Source: Phytohabitans sp037414955 (lineage in GTDB: Bacteria > Actinomycetota > Actinomycetes > Mycobacteriales > Micromonosporaceae). From it: a DNA stretch of 64,000 bases. A program made the translations under genes and the position numbers. A model generated the notes under the pieces. The model searched no databases. It was not told where the DNA came from and worked only from the letters and a program-made list of their open reading frames with translations. Positions 1-8,063 of the stretch are shown one piece after another (the first letter of the stretch is position 1; every line of letters begins with the position of its first letter). The DNA lies in the NCBI GenBank assembly GCA_037414955.1, contig JBBEWH010000086.1, positions 77,538-141,537 of the forward strand, given 5' to 3'.

Positions 1-23
1 CGTTCGGGTCGGCTTCACGGAGA

Positions 24-287
24 ATGCGCCAGAACCCCGTTCACACGCACGAAGCCACCGGCCTGATCGTCGCCGCGGCGGTAGTAGTCCTCGCACTGAT
101 CGCGATCGGTTTCGGTGTGGTGGCCGCCGTCGTCGCCCTCATCGGCGCGTTGACGAGATGGTGGCCCACAGCGTTCTGCGGCACCCTGGTCGCCGTCTCG
201 GTTGGCATCGTCGCGGCGCTGGCCGGCCCGGCGGCCGCGGCCCTGATGCTGTACGGAACGCTGGGGCTCCTGCATGCGCGGCGATGA
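24..287 (+). CDS. small membrane protein, unknown function
   Basis: An 87-residue protein with two long hydrophobic stretches (about residues 13-42 and 50-80) and an arginine-ending C-terminus, so probably a two- to three-pass membrane protein. The ATG follows a GGAGA ribosome-binding sequence. It starts the run of small plus-strand genes that fills the first 12 kb, which looks like an integrative or plasmid-borne element. No family was recognised and no catalytic motif is visible. Confidence 0.55.
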   Translation: MRQNPVHTHEATGLIVAAAVVVLALIAIGFGVVAAVVALIGALTRWWPTAFCGTLVAVSVGIVAALAGPAAAALMLYGTLGLLHARR

Positions 288-878
288 CAGCGCCGTGACG
301 CGGGCGGCGCGGCTCTCACACCGACTCACGCCAGGTGACATCACAGGTCACAGCACATGCCAAGCAACCGCACCGGGTTGGTGCCGCGGTCCGGCAAGGT
401 CTACCGTCGAGGGCATACATCTGCATTGACCAGCGCTTCGCGCGCAAGTCGCCCTCGACCGCATCGAGGACCCGGGAGCCGCACCACGGCACACCCGCCC
501 CCTGGCCGGTCTGCCGCGGCACCTTCCTCCTCACCATCCGGTCTGTCCACTGCGGACTTGCCGCACACCTGACCGCAGTCCGGCTCCAGCCGAGCCCGGG
601 CGAACGGTGGGACCCCACCCACCGTCGCTCGCGGCAGCGGTCGCGACACCTTGCTGCGAACAGAGCAGCATGCGCGGGCTCGCATCGCCCGCCAGAGCGC
701 GCCTCGGGCACGCACCACCATCGCCACACGCGGCTCGTCGACCCACACCAGGGTCTTCGAACCGACGCCGGCGCACGCGCCCCGCTCGGGCCCCGATCCC
801 ACCAGCACGGAAGGAGACGCCGGACCCTGCCCATCGACGGCCACGAACACATGGTCCTTGGAAAGGAGAAATGCTGCT
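288..878. other. stretch without a supported gene
   Basis: Several reading frames stay open here on both strands, as expected for very GC-rich DNA. Their translations are rich in Arg, Pro, His and Ser and have no recognisable domain or ribosome-binding site. A good ribosome-binding sequence (AAAGGAGAA) appears only at the right edge, just before a GTG at 879. Nothing else was seen. Confidence 0.4.
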
Positions 879-964
879 GTGACAAAGCGCTACCAGTTCG
901 ATGAGACGGACCGCGACATCGTGGTCCACCCGCCCGGTTCCATCCGGGCCCGTGGGCGACGGCG

Positions 965-1540
965 TTGGCTGTCGAAGGGCCCATTGCCCGGTCGGCGCCC
1001 ATCGCCGAGCGTCCGCTCGCTTGCGTGCGCCGTGCGCGCGACGCCGCAGGCCAGGACGTATCGGAGCTCGCCATGATCACCTACTTGATGGTTTCCGGCG
1101 CTGACGCCGAGACGGTGCTTCTGGCGGCCGGTGACGACCCGTACGAGGTCATCCCGGCGCTGGTGCGCCAGATGGAGTCCGCCGGCCGGCGACCGCTGCG
1201 CCTGGACGCGGGCGACTGGATGACCCTGGCCGACATCGGCCGGCGTATCGGCTTCAGCCGGGAAATGGTCCGGCTCTGGGCGGTGGGACAGTCCGGGCCG
1301 GGCGGGTTCCCGCCGCCGCTGAACCCGGGCTGCGAAACCCGCTTCTACAGCTGGGTCGAGGTGCACGCGTGGCTGTTCGACCGCCTCGGCCTTCCCCTCG
1401 CGGACGGCGGCGAGCCGGTGCTGGAGGCGATGAACCTCACCCTGCAGCTGCGCAACCTGCTCCCGCGACTGACCCGGCCCGAGGCCATCCTTCGACTGCT
1501 GCGGACCGCTGGATCAGCCTCCACGCGAGAAGGCGGCTAG
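965..1540 (+). CDS. helix-turn-helix DNA-binding protein
   Basis: The protein carries a MerR/excisionase-like helix-turn-helix near residues 82-130 (LADIGRRIGFSREMVRLWA, then GPGGFPPPLNPG and SWVEVHAWL), a pattern seen in small actinobacterial DNA-binding proteins that have an N-terminal variable domain. The TTG start at 965 has no good ribosome-binding site. A better one (AAAGGAGAA) precedes a GTG at 879 in another frame, whose translation begins TKRYQFDETDRD as family N-termini do. The native gene may therefore run 879-1540 with a frameshift near 940-965. It probably regulates the neighbouring element genes; the target is unknown. Confidence 0.6.
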   Translation: MAVEGPIARSAPIAERPLACVRRARDAAGQDVSELAMITYLMVSGADAETVLLAAGDDPYEVIPALVRQMESAGRRPLRLDAGDWMTLADIGRRIGFSREMVRLWAVGQSGPGGFPPPLNPGCETRFYSWVEVHAWLFDRLGLPLADGGEPVLEAMNLTLQLRNLLPRLTRPEAILRLLRTAGSASTREGG

Positions 1541-1624
1541 CCGCCTCACCCCACTGCCCGTGACGCCACTGCGGCGCACGGGCCTTACGCGCCGGCGTGT
1601 CCGGCCGCACCACCGCACATCGAC

Positions 1625-1650
1625 GCGGTGCGGCCGCCCGGCCGCACCGC
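1625..1650 (+). terminator. perfect 12-bp GC hairpin
   Basis: GCGGTGCGGCCG (1625-1636) pairs perfectly with CGGCCGCACCGC (1639-1650) across a two-base loop. A further copy of the right arm, CGGCCGCACC at 1602-1611, could instead pair with the left arm, so two mutually exclusive hairpins are possible. There is no U-tract. It lies between the HTH gene and the next start at 1680, so it may end transcription or act as an attenuator. Confidence 0.5.
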
Positions 1651-1679
1651 GTCCCGCCCACAAACCGATGGAGGACACG

Positions 1680-2324
1680 GTGAACGACAACCCGACCGCC
1701 CAAACCTTCACCGCCGCGAACCAGGACCCGCACCCGCTGGCCGCGTGCCTGCCCGACGGCCCGGCCACCACAGCCCCGGTGGTCACTGTCCCCAACGGCA
1801 CCGACGTCGTGGTGCTGCAGCGCATCGACGCCGCCACGGTGGAGGTCTGGCACGACAACCGGACCCTGCGCCTGGCCGACGACGTGCCCGCCACCCCGGT
1901 GGCCGACCCGGACCGCCGGGAGCAGCTGACGCACGGCGCGCTGTCCTGGCTCGCTGTCCAGCGGCAGCAGGCGATCCAGACCATCGCCGACTTGCGCGAG
2001 GAACGCGAGCAGCGCAGCAGCGACCACGAGCAGGTCTTGGGCCGGATCCGCCAATACGCCATCGACAAGCACCGCACCGGCGACATCTGCCGCGGCGGGC
2101 TCGACGCGTTCCTCGACCATTTCGACATGTCCCCCTACGAGCCCCGGCTGCGAGTGAACTTCCACATCACCGGGTCGGTGCAGGTCGACACCGACGACCG
2201 CGACACGGCCGCCTACCAGGTGGGCCACTACCTCGGTCTGGACATCGACGACGTCGACCACGCGGTCGAGGACGGCCAGGACATCCAGGTCACCGTCACC
2301 TCGGTCGAGCCGGTCCACGACTAG
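1680..2324 (+). CDS. hypothetical protein
   Basis: A 214-residue acidic protein with no family recognised. The GTG at 1680 was chosen because GGAGGACAC lies immediately upstream; an in-frame ATG at 1668 has no comparable site. Residues about 80-125 are rich in Glu, Arg and Gln and look helical or coiled-coil. The C-terminal third (RVNFHITGSVQV, then DIDDVDHAVEDG) looks like a small alpha/beta domain. The gene is preceded by a strong hairpin and followed 23 bp later by another small gene, so the two are probably co-transcribed. Confidence 0.65.
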   Translation: MNDNPTAQTFTAANQDPHPLAACLPDGPATTAPVVTVPNGTDVVVLQRIDAATVEVWHDNRTLRLADDVPATPVADPDRREQLTHGALSWLAVQRQQAIQTIADLREEREQRSSDHEQVLGRIRQYAIDKHRTGDICRGGLDAFLDHFDMSPYEPRLRVNFHITGSVQVDTDDRDTAAYQVGHYLGLDIDDVDHAVEDGQDIQVTVTSVEPVHD

Positions 2325-2347
2325 GCACGCTCGTGCAGGAAGCGCAC

Positions 2348-2689
2348 ATGCTCACCATCGTGGTCCCGCAACTCACGGGCGGTGACCCTCCGCTGAGGAT
2401 CGGCCTGCAACGTCAGGGCTGGCTCGACGGCACCCGCCCGGTGTACCGCTATGAGGTCGTCTATGACGGCGTCACGGTGCTGCGCGGGCAGGACCTGCGC
2501 GGACCGGCCGGCAGCCCGTCGCCACCGCTGCGCGCCAGCGGGCGGGCGCTGGCCAGTTTCCTGGCGGCCGCCGGGCAGAGCATGGCCCTTCGCGGTGCCG
2601 CCTCCGAGTACTGGCACGAGTACTCGCCCCAGCAACGGCGGTTCCTGACCGCCACCTATGAGCGGTTCGGCGCGCTGGTCGACACCTGA
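2348..2689 (+). CDS. hypothetical protein
   Basis: A 113-residue protein of unknown function. The ATG at 2348 follows CAGGAAG. The N-terminal half resembles a small beta-rich domain (WLDGTRPVYRYEVVYDGVTV) and the C-terminal half is helical and ends in a Tyr/Phe-rich segment. It follows the preceding gene closely and is followed by a perfect 11-bp hairpin, so it may end a two-gene unit. No motif suggests a catalytic role. Confidence 0.6.
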   Translation: MLTIVVPQLTGGDPPLRIGLQRQGWLDGTRPVYRYEVVYDGVTVLRGQDLRGPAGSPSPPLRASGRALASFLAAAGQSMALRGAASEYWHEYSPQQRRFLTATYERFGALVDT

Positions 2690-2763
2690 GTCTCGCTCTC
2701 GCTCACCAACCTTTCCAACCGCACCTACGGCCGGCGCCCGGCCACTGACTCACGCGCACCATT

Positions 2764-2794
2764 CCCGGGCACGGCCGTCCATGCCGTGCCCGGG
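2764..2794 (+). terminator. perfect 11-bp GC hairpin
   Basis: CCCGGGCACGG (2764-2774) pairs perfectly with CCGTGCCCGGG (2784-2794) across a 9-base loop, between a stop at 2689 and the next start at 2824. It is followed by TTCCTTACC rather than a clear U-tract. Confidence 0.5.
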
Positions 2795-2823
2795 TTCCTT
2801 ACCTTCCCGAAGGGAGCCCACCG

Positions 2824-3348
2824 ATGGGTTACACCCACTACTGGAGCGTGCGGCGCGGCCATCCGGGCTACGCCCAGGCATGGCCGGGAATCGTCGGTGA
2901 CGCCCGACGCATCATCGATGCGGTCGGCGCCACCGGGGTGGCCGTCGCCGGCCCGAACGGATACGGCCAGGCCGTCCTCGATCTCGCCGAGGGCATCGCG
3001 TTCAACGGCGACGGCACCGCCGGCCTGGACTACGAAGCTTTTCGCCTGGGCCCGCCCGCACCCTTCTGGACCGGTGACACCTGGGCATTCTGCAAGACCG
3101 CCGGGCGGCCGTACGACCTGGCCGTGACCGCGGTGCTGCTGCGCTGCCGGCTGCTGCTGCCCCGCGTGGTTCAGATCCAGAGCGACGGCCGATGGGACGA
3201 CGAATGGTTACGCGGCGCCCAACCGGCCCTGTCCAGCGCTGCTGGTCTCCGCCCGGCGGGAGCCCGTGCTCTCGTCACCGACCTGTTCGGCGCGGTACCG
3301 ACCGCGAGCCCGTTCGACCGCTGGCGCCCGCCCGGCGTGGAGGGCTGA
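2824..3348 (+). CDS. hypothetical protein of the MGYTHYW type
   Basis: A 174-residue protein beginning MGYTHYW, an N-terminus I associate with small phage- and plasmid-encoded proteins of unknown function. Conserved-looking features are the aromatic N-terminus, a GDG-containing loop near residue 62 and FCKTAGRPYDLAVTAVLL near residue 89. The ATG at 2824 follows AAGGGAGCC. It sits in the run of element genes just after a hairpin. The function is unknown. Confidence 0.7.
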   Translation: MGYTHYWSVRRGHPGYAQAWPGIVGDARRIIDAVGATGVAVAGPNGYGQAVLDLAEGIAFNGDGTAGLDYEAFRLGPPAPFWTGDTWAFCKTAGRPYDLAVTAVLLRCRLLLPRVVQIQSDGRWDDEWLRGAQPALSSAAGLRPAGARALVTDLFGAVPTASPFDRWRPPGVEG

Positions 3349-3351
3349 CCG

Positions 3352-3612
3352 TTGGCTACCCATACGAACCGACCCATCCCGATCGCGGGTCCGGCGGTGA
3401 TTTTCGATCCCGCTGCGCTGCGAGCCTGGCTGGCCGATCCCGCTGGCGATGGCACCGCCAGAGCGGACGAACAGGGCGTGGAGCCGTCCTTCAGTCGCGC
3501 CCACGGCGACCTCTCAGCGGGCTCAACGAGGTGCTCGCCGTCGAGAGATGTCGCATGCGAGCCACCGGACCGGCATGTGACCACGCGAATCCTCAGTAGA
3601 AAAGGAAGGTAA
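3352..3612 (+). CDS. possible small hypothetical protein
   Basis: An 86-residue frame starting at TTG 3352 with GGAGG 8-13 bases upstream. The first 35 residues (PIAGPAVIFDPAALRAWLAD) look protein-like, but the remainder is low-complexity Arg/Ser/Pro and may not be coding. It could be the start of a truncated gene. Confidence 0.3.
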   Translation: MATHTNRPIPIAGPAVIFDPAALRAWLADPAGDGTARADEQGVEPSFSRAHGDLSAGSTRCSPSRDVACEPPDRHVTTRILSRKGR

Positions 3613-3617
3613 CACCG

Positions 3618-4220
3618 ATGAAGGCCACTATCGTGCTCGTGTTCGAGCGCGACCCCACGAGTTGGGCTCAGAAACGGCAGATCTCCCAGACCGAGGCCCT
3701 TGCCGACTTCGCCGGGGAGGTCCGCACCGCCGCGCAGGACGGCACGATCGCCGACGCACTGGGCAGGAGCTGGCCGGCGATGCGCGGCCACATCAGCGCC
3801 CACCCGGTGGACGGGCTGGACGACAGCACCCGCGACGAGCTGCTTCGACTGCTGCAGCGCTCCCGCGGCGCCGCCCAGGACGCGGCGCTGATCGCCGAGA
3901 TCAGGCAGCACCTCGCCGAGCACTGGCAGGACATGGACGGCCGTGACCCCCGTTGGGTCGTCTTCGGCACCGTCGAATGGGACAACGGCTACTTCCTGGC
4001 CGGCACCGAGGCGACCGTCCACTTCGAGGACGGCGACCACATGCCGTACACCTTCGAGGGTTCGCGCGTCGACGACCTGCTCACCGCCGCGTACGGAGCC
4101 CGCGGTCGCACGGCGGCACTCGGCGTCGACCTGCGCGACGCGACGCTGGAGTTCTCCGACTACGGCGAGAACGTCCTCGACGCCCTGGACATCCTCACCC
4201 AGCGAGCACAGCGAAGGTGA
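3618..4220 (+). CDS. hypothetical protein
   Basis: A 200-residue acidic protein starting at ATG 3618 after AAGGAAGG. The N-terminus has a beta-strand (MKATIVLVFERD), the middle is helical (residues 35-110), and the C-terminal part holds a beta-rich segment with Trp and aromatic residues (WVVFGTVEWDNGYFLAG). Nothing indicates a catalytic site. The gene belongs to the same plus-strand series as its neighbours and no family was recognised. Confidence 0.65.
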   Translation: MKATIVLVFERDPTSWAQKRQISQTEALADFAGEVRTAAQDGTIADALGRSWPAMRGHISAHPVDGLDDSTRDELLRLLQRSRGAAQDAALIAEIRQHLAEHWQDMDGRDPRWVVFGTVEWDNGYFLAGTEATVHFEDGDHMPYTFEGSRVDDLLTAAYGARGRTAALGVDLRDATLEFSDYGENVLDALDILTQRAQRR

Positions 4221-4254
4221 CGGGTGCCCCATCTACCTGCCGGACTACATCGTC

Positions 4255-4416
4255 GTGCGGGACGGCGTCGAGGTGAGCGTCACCGACATCCGCGACGGTG
4301 ACGTCTTCACCGACTGGGACGGTCAGCCGTGGCGGGCCTCCCGCGTGGGCCGCGACGGCGAGGACGTGCACATCGACATCCAACCGGTGACGGCGGCTGA
4401 CGCCCCGCCCCGCTAG
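4255..4416 (+). CDS. possible small hypothetical protein, start unresolved
   Basis: The frame ending at 4416 encodes an acidic segment (VSVTDIRDGDVFTDWDGQPW) that looks like real protein. No ATG with a ribosome-binding site is present: GTG at 4255 is the nearest usable start and gives 53 residues. The frame continues upstream through the end of the previous gene, so this may be a short coupled gene or a frameshifted extension. Confidence 0.3.
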   Translation: MRDGVEVSVTDIRDGDVFTDWDGQPWRASRVGRDGEDVHIDIQPVTAADAPPR

Positions 4417-4499
4417 CCGCGGGCGACCGCGGCGCCACTGACGGCACCACCTCCGGCCGTGCCCGGCCGAATCCCGCGCCAACACGACGGCGCACCTGA

Positions 4500-4529
4500 C
4501 CCGGGCGCGGCCACCGCGCCGTGCCCGGG
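4500..4529 (+). terminator. GC hairpin
   Basis: CCCGGGCGCGG (4500-4510) pairs with CCGTGCCCGGG (4519-4529) with one G-U pair and an 8-base loop. It lies about 35 bases upstream of the monooxygenase start, the same placement as hairpins before other genes in this series. Confidence 0.45.
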
Positions 4530-4566
4530 TTCCCCCTTGTTCACCCCTGCTGGGAGGGAGATCCCG

Positions 4567-5724
4567 ATGAACCATCAACATCCCCCCGCACCGCCGCGGA
4601 TCGCGGTGGTCGGCGGCTCGCTGACCGGCCCGATGGCCGCGCTGCTGTTGCTGCGGGCCGGCTTCGACCACGTCGCCGTGTACGACGCGGCCCCCGGCGG
4701 CGCGCCACGCCACGGCGGGCTGATCGGCCTGGCCGACCCGGCGCTGGACGTGCTGGACCGGCTCGGCATCGGCCAGGAAGAGTTCGTGGCGTTCGGGTCG
4801 CAGTACGCGGTGCAGATGAGCGTGCGCGAGCGGGCGGTCACCGGCACGCTCGCGCAGGTGTATCCCGGCCGGCACACCACGTGGACGCTGCTGCACCACG
4901 CCCTGGCCACCCGCCTGCCGCGCCACGTGATCCACAGTGGACGCCGGGTCACCGGTATCGGCGAGGCCGGCGACGGGCCGGTGCTGCGCTTCACCCGCGG
5001 CCGCCGTCGCGGTTTCGACGTGGTGGTGTTCGCCGACGGCCGGGCCTCCACCGGCCGGCGCCTACTGGACCCGGGCCGGCGGCTGCGCTACGCCGGCTAC
5101 GTCGCCCACCGCGGCACCGCGCCGCTGCGGCACGGCGGCGTGCGGGAGTTCACCAGCGTGCAGCCGTGCCCGGGGGTGCTGCTCAACCTCGCCCCGGTGC
5201 CAGGGCCCGGCATCGACTGGTCGCTCTACCTCAACACCACGGCCGACCAGTACGCCAGCTGGTTCGGCGCCCGTCCGGACGAGCGGCTGTTCGTGCTGCC
5301 CGAGCATGTCAGCGCGCTGGCGTACGCGCACGTGGACGCCAACGCCGACACCTGGCTGCCGGCCGCGCAGGCGAACCTGGTCCACGCCACCGCGGCGCGC
5401 ACGGCGGTGCCGGTGATGGACATCGACCCGCCGCGGCGCATGGTGTGGCCGGTCGGTGCCGGCTTCGCGGTGCTGGTCGGTGACGCCCTCGCGCCGGTAC
5501 GCCCGCACACCGCCCGCGGGCTGAACAACGGCATCGAGCAGGTGGCCGACCTGGTGGCGGTGCTGCGCCAGCACCGCCGCTACGGCGCCGACCTGGCCGC
5601 CGGCCTGGACGGCTGGCAACGCCGGCACCTGCCGGTCGTGCACGCCGACCTCGCGCTCGGCCCGCGGATCGCCGGCCGGCTCGGCCTCGGCGCGCGGCCC
5701 GACCGGATCGTGGAGCTGGTGTGA
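4567..5724 (+). CDS. FAD-dependent monooxygenase
   Basis: A 385-residue flavoprotein of the aromatic-hydroxylase (FAD_binding_3) type. The N-terminal Rossmann motif is visible (IAVVGGSLTGPMAALLL, about residues 11-27). A C-terminal segment GDALAPVRPHTARGLNNGIEQ-like, split as GDALAPV (near 309) and RGLNNGIEQ, matches the second FAD-binding motif of these enzymes. Such enzymes use NAD(P)H and oxygen to hydroxylate small molecules; the substrate here cannot be told. ATG 4567 follows GGGAGGGAG. The next gene overlaps its stop, so the two are translationally coupled. A redox enzyme is unusual among the otherwise unnamed element genes. Confidence 0.85.
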   Translation: MNHQHPPAPPRIAVVGGSLTGPMAALLLLRAGFDHVAVYDAAPGGAPRHGGLIGLADPALDVLDRLGIGQEEFVAFGSQYAVQMSVRERAVTGTLAQVYPGRHTTWTLLHHALATRLPRHVIHSGRRVTGIGEAGDGPVLRFTRGRRRGFDVVVFADGRASTGRRLLDPGRRLRYAGYVAHRGTAPLRHGGVREFTSVQPCPGVLLNLAPVPGPGIDWSLYLNTTADQYASWFGARPDERLFVLPEHVSALAYAHVDANADTWLPAAQANLVHATAARTAVPVMDIDPPRRMVWPVGAGFAVLVGDALAPVRPHTARGLNNGIEQVADLVAVLRQHRRYGADLAAGLDGWQRRHLPVVHADLALGPRIAGRLGLGARPDRIVELV

Positions 5725-6158
5725 TGGCCGGCCTGACGCTGCGCGACCCGCAGCCGGTGTTCGCGGTCGAGCGCCGTGACGACGGCGCGGTGGTGCTGAG
5801 CATCGAGGCCGCCGGCAGCACCGTCCACCTCGTGGTCGGCCGCGCCTATGCCGACGCGTCGCTGCTGGCGCAGAGCCTGCGCCACCTGGCCGAGGACCTG
5901 TCCGGCGACATCCTGGACGGCTGGGCTGACGTGCCGGACGACCACGACGGGTTCATCGGGTTCGAGCACGGCCACTACCACGCGAAGCTGGCCGGCAGCG
6001 CCCTCGGCATCTACGCGACGCGGCAGGAGGCCGAGGCCGACCTGGCCGCGGCCATGGCGCGGTTGGGCCTGTTCCCCAACGCCTGGTACCTGGGCGGCTA
6101 CGGCGGTCCCGTCGACATCACCGACACCATCCACGCGCACGCCAGGCGGCGGCCGTGA
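5724..6158 (+). CDS. hypothetical protein
   Basis: A 144-residue protein whose ATG at 5724 overlaps the stop of the monooxygenase; a GTG one codon earlier (5721) is equally possible. The sequence is compact and protein-like (LSGDILDGWADVPDDHDGFIGFEHGHYH in the middle, given here only as key residues DGW, HDGF, GHYH). No family was recognised. Its coupling to the monooxygenase suggests joint expression, and its own stop is overlapped by the next frame. Confidence 0.65.
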   Translation: MAGLTLRDPQPVFAVERRDDGAVVLSIEAAGSTVHLVVGRAYADASLLAQSLRHLAEDLSGDILDGWADVPDDHDGFIGFEHGHYHAKLAGSALGIYATRQEAEADLAAAMARLGLFPNAWYLGGYGGPVDITDTIHAHARRRP

Positions 6159-6581
6159 CGCGGTGGTTCTTCCCCGACGACGCCGCGGCCGCCAACCCGT
6201 CACTGCTGACGGCGCTGCAGGTGGCGGTGCCGCTGCACATCGCGGATGCGCACCTGGACGCCCGCGCAGAAAGCGGCCGCACGCCGCGTCGACGTCACGA
6301 TGATCACCGCCCACGGTGCCGACCTGCTGTTTCGCGGCCGGCACACCGCGGCGGCGTTCAACGCCCTGGCCCGCGCGCTGGCGGCGCTGGCCGACCACGA
6401 CGGCGGGGTGAGGTTCGCCGGCGCGCACTGGTGCACCCGAGTCCACGAGGGCTGCCCCAACGGCGGCCCGACCACCCTTCCTAGATGTCCATATCGGACA
6501 CGGCCCCGGGCGCTGGCACGCCCGTGGCCTACACGGGTCACTACCAGCGAAAGGAGAACGACCCGATGGATGCCAATGTAA
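6155..6581 (+). pseudogene. hypothetical gene, probably frameshifted
   Basis: The first about 30 codons from GTG 6155 look coding (MTRWFFPDDAAAANPSLLTA). After about 6250 the plausible protein continues in a different frame (ITAHGADLLFRGRHTAAAF, then FAGAHWCTRVHEGCPNG) that has its own ATG at 6246 and stop at 6581. Either there are two overlapping small genes or a single gene is broken by an indel near 6250-6300. The function is unknown. Confidence 0.4.
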
Positions 6582-7768
6582 CAACCCGCAACGCGGGCCT
6601 GGAGGACCTGCACGAGCTGCTGACCCGCCAGCAGGGCACCAAGCTGGACGTGGTGGCCGCCGCGCCGACGATCCGCGCCGAGCACGGCCGGCTCGTCCTG
6701 GCTGACACCGGTGTACCGGCGAGCGCCGAGGACGGCGGCGCACCCGTCGAGGGGGTGTTCGTGCCGACCGAGGTGTGCGACGAGGGCATCGCCGGCAAGC
6801 TCGGCATCCCGATCGGCTACCTGCGGCGGCTGCGCGGCGAGCACCCGGACCTGTACGACGCGAACGTCAACGGCTGGCTGGCCCACCTGCCGCAGTCGCG
6901 CTCGTTCCTGGTGCGCTGCTTCACCAGCGCCCAGGGGCCGGGCATCGCGCGGGCGCTGCTGTCGGACCGGTACGGCATCGTGGACAACCTGGACGTGCTG
7001 ATGGCGGCCCTGGACGGGGTGCGCCGCGCCGGCGTCGCGGTCGAGATCGACGGCTGCGACCTGACCGAGCGACGCATGTACGTGCGGATCGTCGCCCCGC
7101 AGGTCGCCGCCCTCGCGCCGGCGCTGCTGGCCGGCTACCGGTCCCCGTGGGGCGGGCAGGACGTCGGGCACGGCTGGAGCCCGGACCGGGTGGGCCGCGC
7201 CGCCCGCGGCGAGGGCCTGGCGTACGCGGCGGGGCAGGAGCCGGTGGTGTTCGCCGGGTTCGAGATCACCAACTCGGAGGTCGGCAACGGCCGCTACAGC
7301 ATCACCCCCAGGCTGGTGGTGCAGGTGTGCGGCAACGGGCTGACGATCACCGCCGACGCGCTGCGCAAGGTCCACGTCGGCGCCCGCCTCGACGAGGGCG
7401 TGGTCCGCTGGTCCCGGGACACCGAGCGCCGGGCGCTGGAGCTGGTGACGGCGCAGACCCGGGACGCGGTGGAGGAGTTCCTCAACCCCGGCTACGTGCA
7501 CGCGAAGGTGGCGGCCATCGAGGCGAAGGCCGGCGCGCCGGTCACCGACCCGGCCGGCACCGTGGAGCGGGTCGCGGCGAGCCTGTCGTTCAGCCCGCAG
7601 CAGCAGGCCACCATCCTGGAGCACTTCATCCGCGGCGGGCAGCTGACCGCGGGCGGGATCATGCAGGCGGTCACCTCCGCCGCCCAGGTCCAGGCCGACG
7701 CCGACCTCGCGCACGAGATGGAGGCCGCCGGCCTCAAGGCCCTGGAACTGGCAGCGGCCGCGCACTGA
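6566..7768 (+). CDS. DUF932-family protein
   Basis: A 400-residue protein that fits the DUF932 (phage/plasmid-like, TIGR03299-like) family, which is common on mobile elements. Visible signs are the N-terminal region with TEVCDEGIAGKLGIPIGYLR, the central LLSDRYGIVDNLDVL and the later FEITNSEVGNGRYSITP and RLVVQVCGNGLTI blocks in the family's usual order. ATG 6566 follows AAAGGAG. The biochemical role of the family is not settled; its presence supports a mobile origin for this 12-kb segment. A hairpin follows the gene at 7786-7808. Confidence 0.8.
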   Translation: MDANVTTRNAGLEDLHELLTRQQGTKLDVVAAAPTIRAEHGRLVLADTGVPASAEDGGAPVEGVFVPTEVCDEGIAGKLGIPIGYLRRLRGEHPDLYDANVNGWLAHLPQSRSFLVRCFTSAQGPGIARALLSDRYGIVDNLDVLMAALDGVRRAGVAVEIDGCDLTERRMYVRIVAPQVAALAPALLAGYRSPWGGQDVGHGWSPDRVGRAARGEGLAYAAGQEPVVFAGFEITNSEVGNGRYSITPRLVVQVCGNGLTITADALRKVHVGARLDEGVVRWSRDTERRALELVTAQTRDAVEEFLNPGYVHAKVAAIEAKAGAPVTDPAGTVERVAASLSFSPQQQATILEHFIRGGQLTAGGIMQAVTSAAQVQADADLAHEMEAAGLKALELAAAAH

Positions 7769-7785
7769 CCGATGTTCCCCGAGCC

Positions 7786-7808
7786 GGGGCAGGCAACGTG
7801 CCTGCCCC
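7786..7808 (+). terminator. perfect 10-bp GC hairpin
   Basis: GGGGCAGGCA (7786-7795) pairs perfectly with TGCCTGCCCC (7799-7808) with a 3-base loop, 18 bases after the DUF932 stop and about 28 bases before the next start. Confidence 0.55.
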
Positions 7809-7835
7809 AGCTTCGCCATGCCCAAGGAGAGTCCT

Positions 7836-8063
7836 ATGTCGACTGTTGTGGCGCTCGTGGTGGCCGGCCTCGTCACGGCGATGCTCGCCGTGGCCGTGCA
7901 CGGCACCGCCGCGACCGCCTTCCTGGCCGTCTTCGCCACCACCGCCGTGACCCTGCGCCGGTGCGTGCGGCGCGAGCGCGCCGCCGCGACGACCCCCGGC
8001 GCCACCAGTGATCGCGAAGGGGGTTACGGCCATGTTGTTCACGTTGCCCGGCCGCCAACCTGA
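7836..8063 (+). CDS. small membrane protein
   Basis: A 75-residue protein starting at ATG 7836 after AAGGAGA, with one hydrophobic segment (VVALVVAGLVTAMLAVAV, about residues 4-21) and probably a second (residues 22-33) before an Arg-rich tail. Its last 32 bases overlap the start of the next gene. The function is unknown. Confidence 0.5.
   Translation: MSTVVALVVAGLVTAMLAVAVHGTAATAFLAVFATTAVTLRRCVRRERAAATTPGATSDREGGYGHVVHVARPPT

Noticed and set aside
1437..2318. A long minus-strand frame opposite the hypothetical gene at 1680
   Set aside because: It is a GC-driven mirror of the plus-strand gene with no ribosome-binding site.
6200..8005. A 601-codon minus-strand frame
   Set aside because: It lies antisense to the DUF932 gene and its translation is Arg/His/Gly/Val-rich with no domain; the plus-strand gene has a clear family match.
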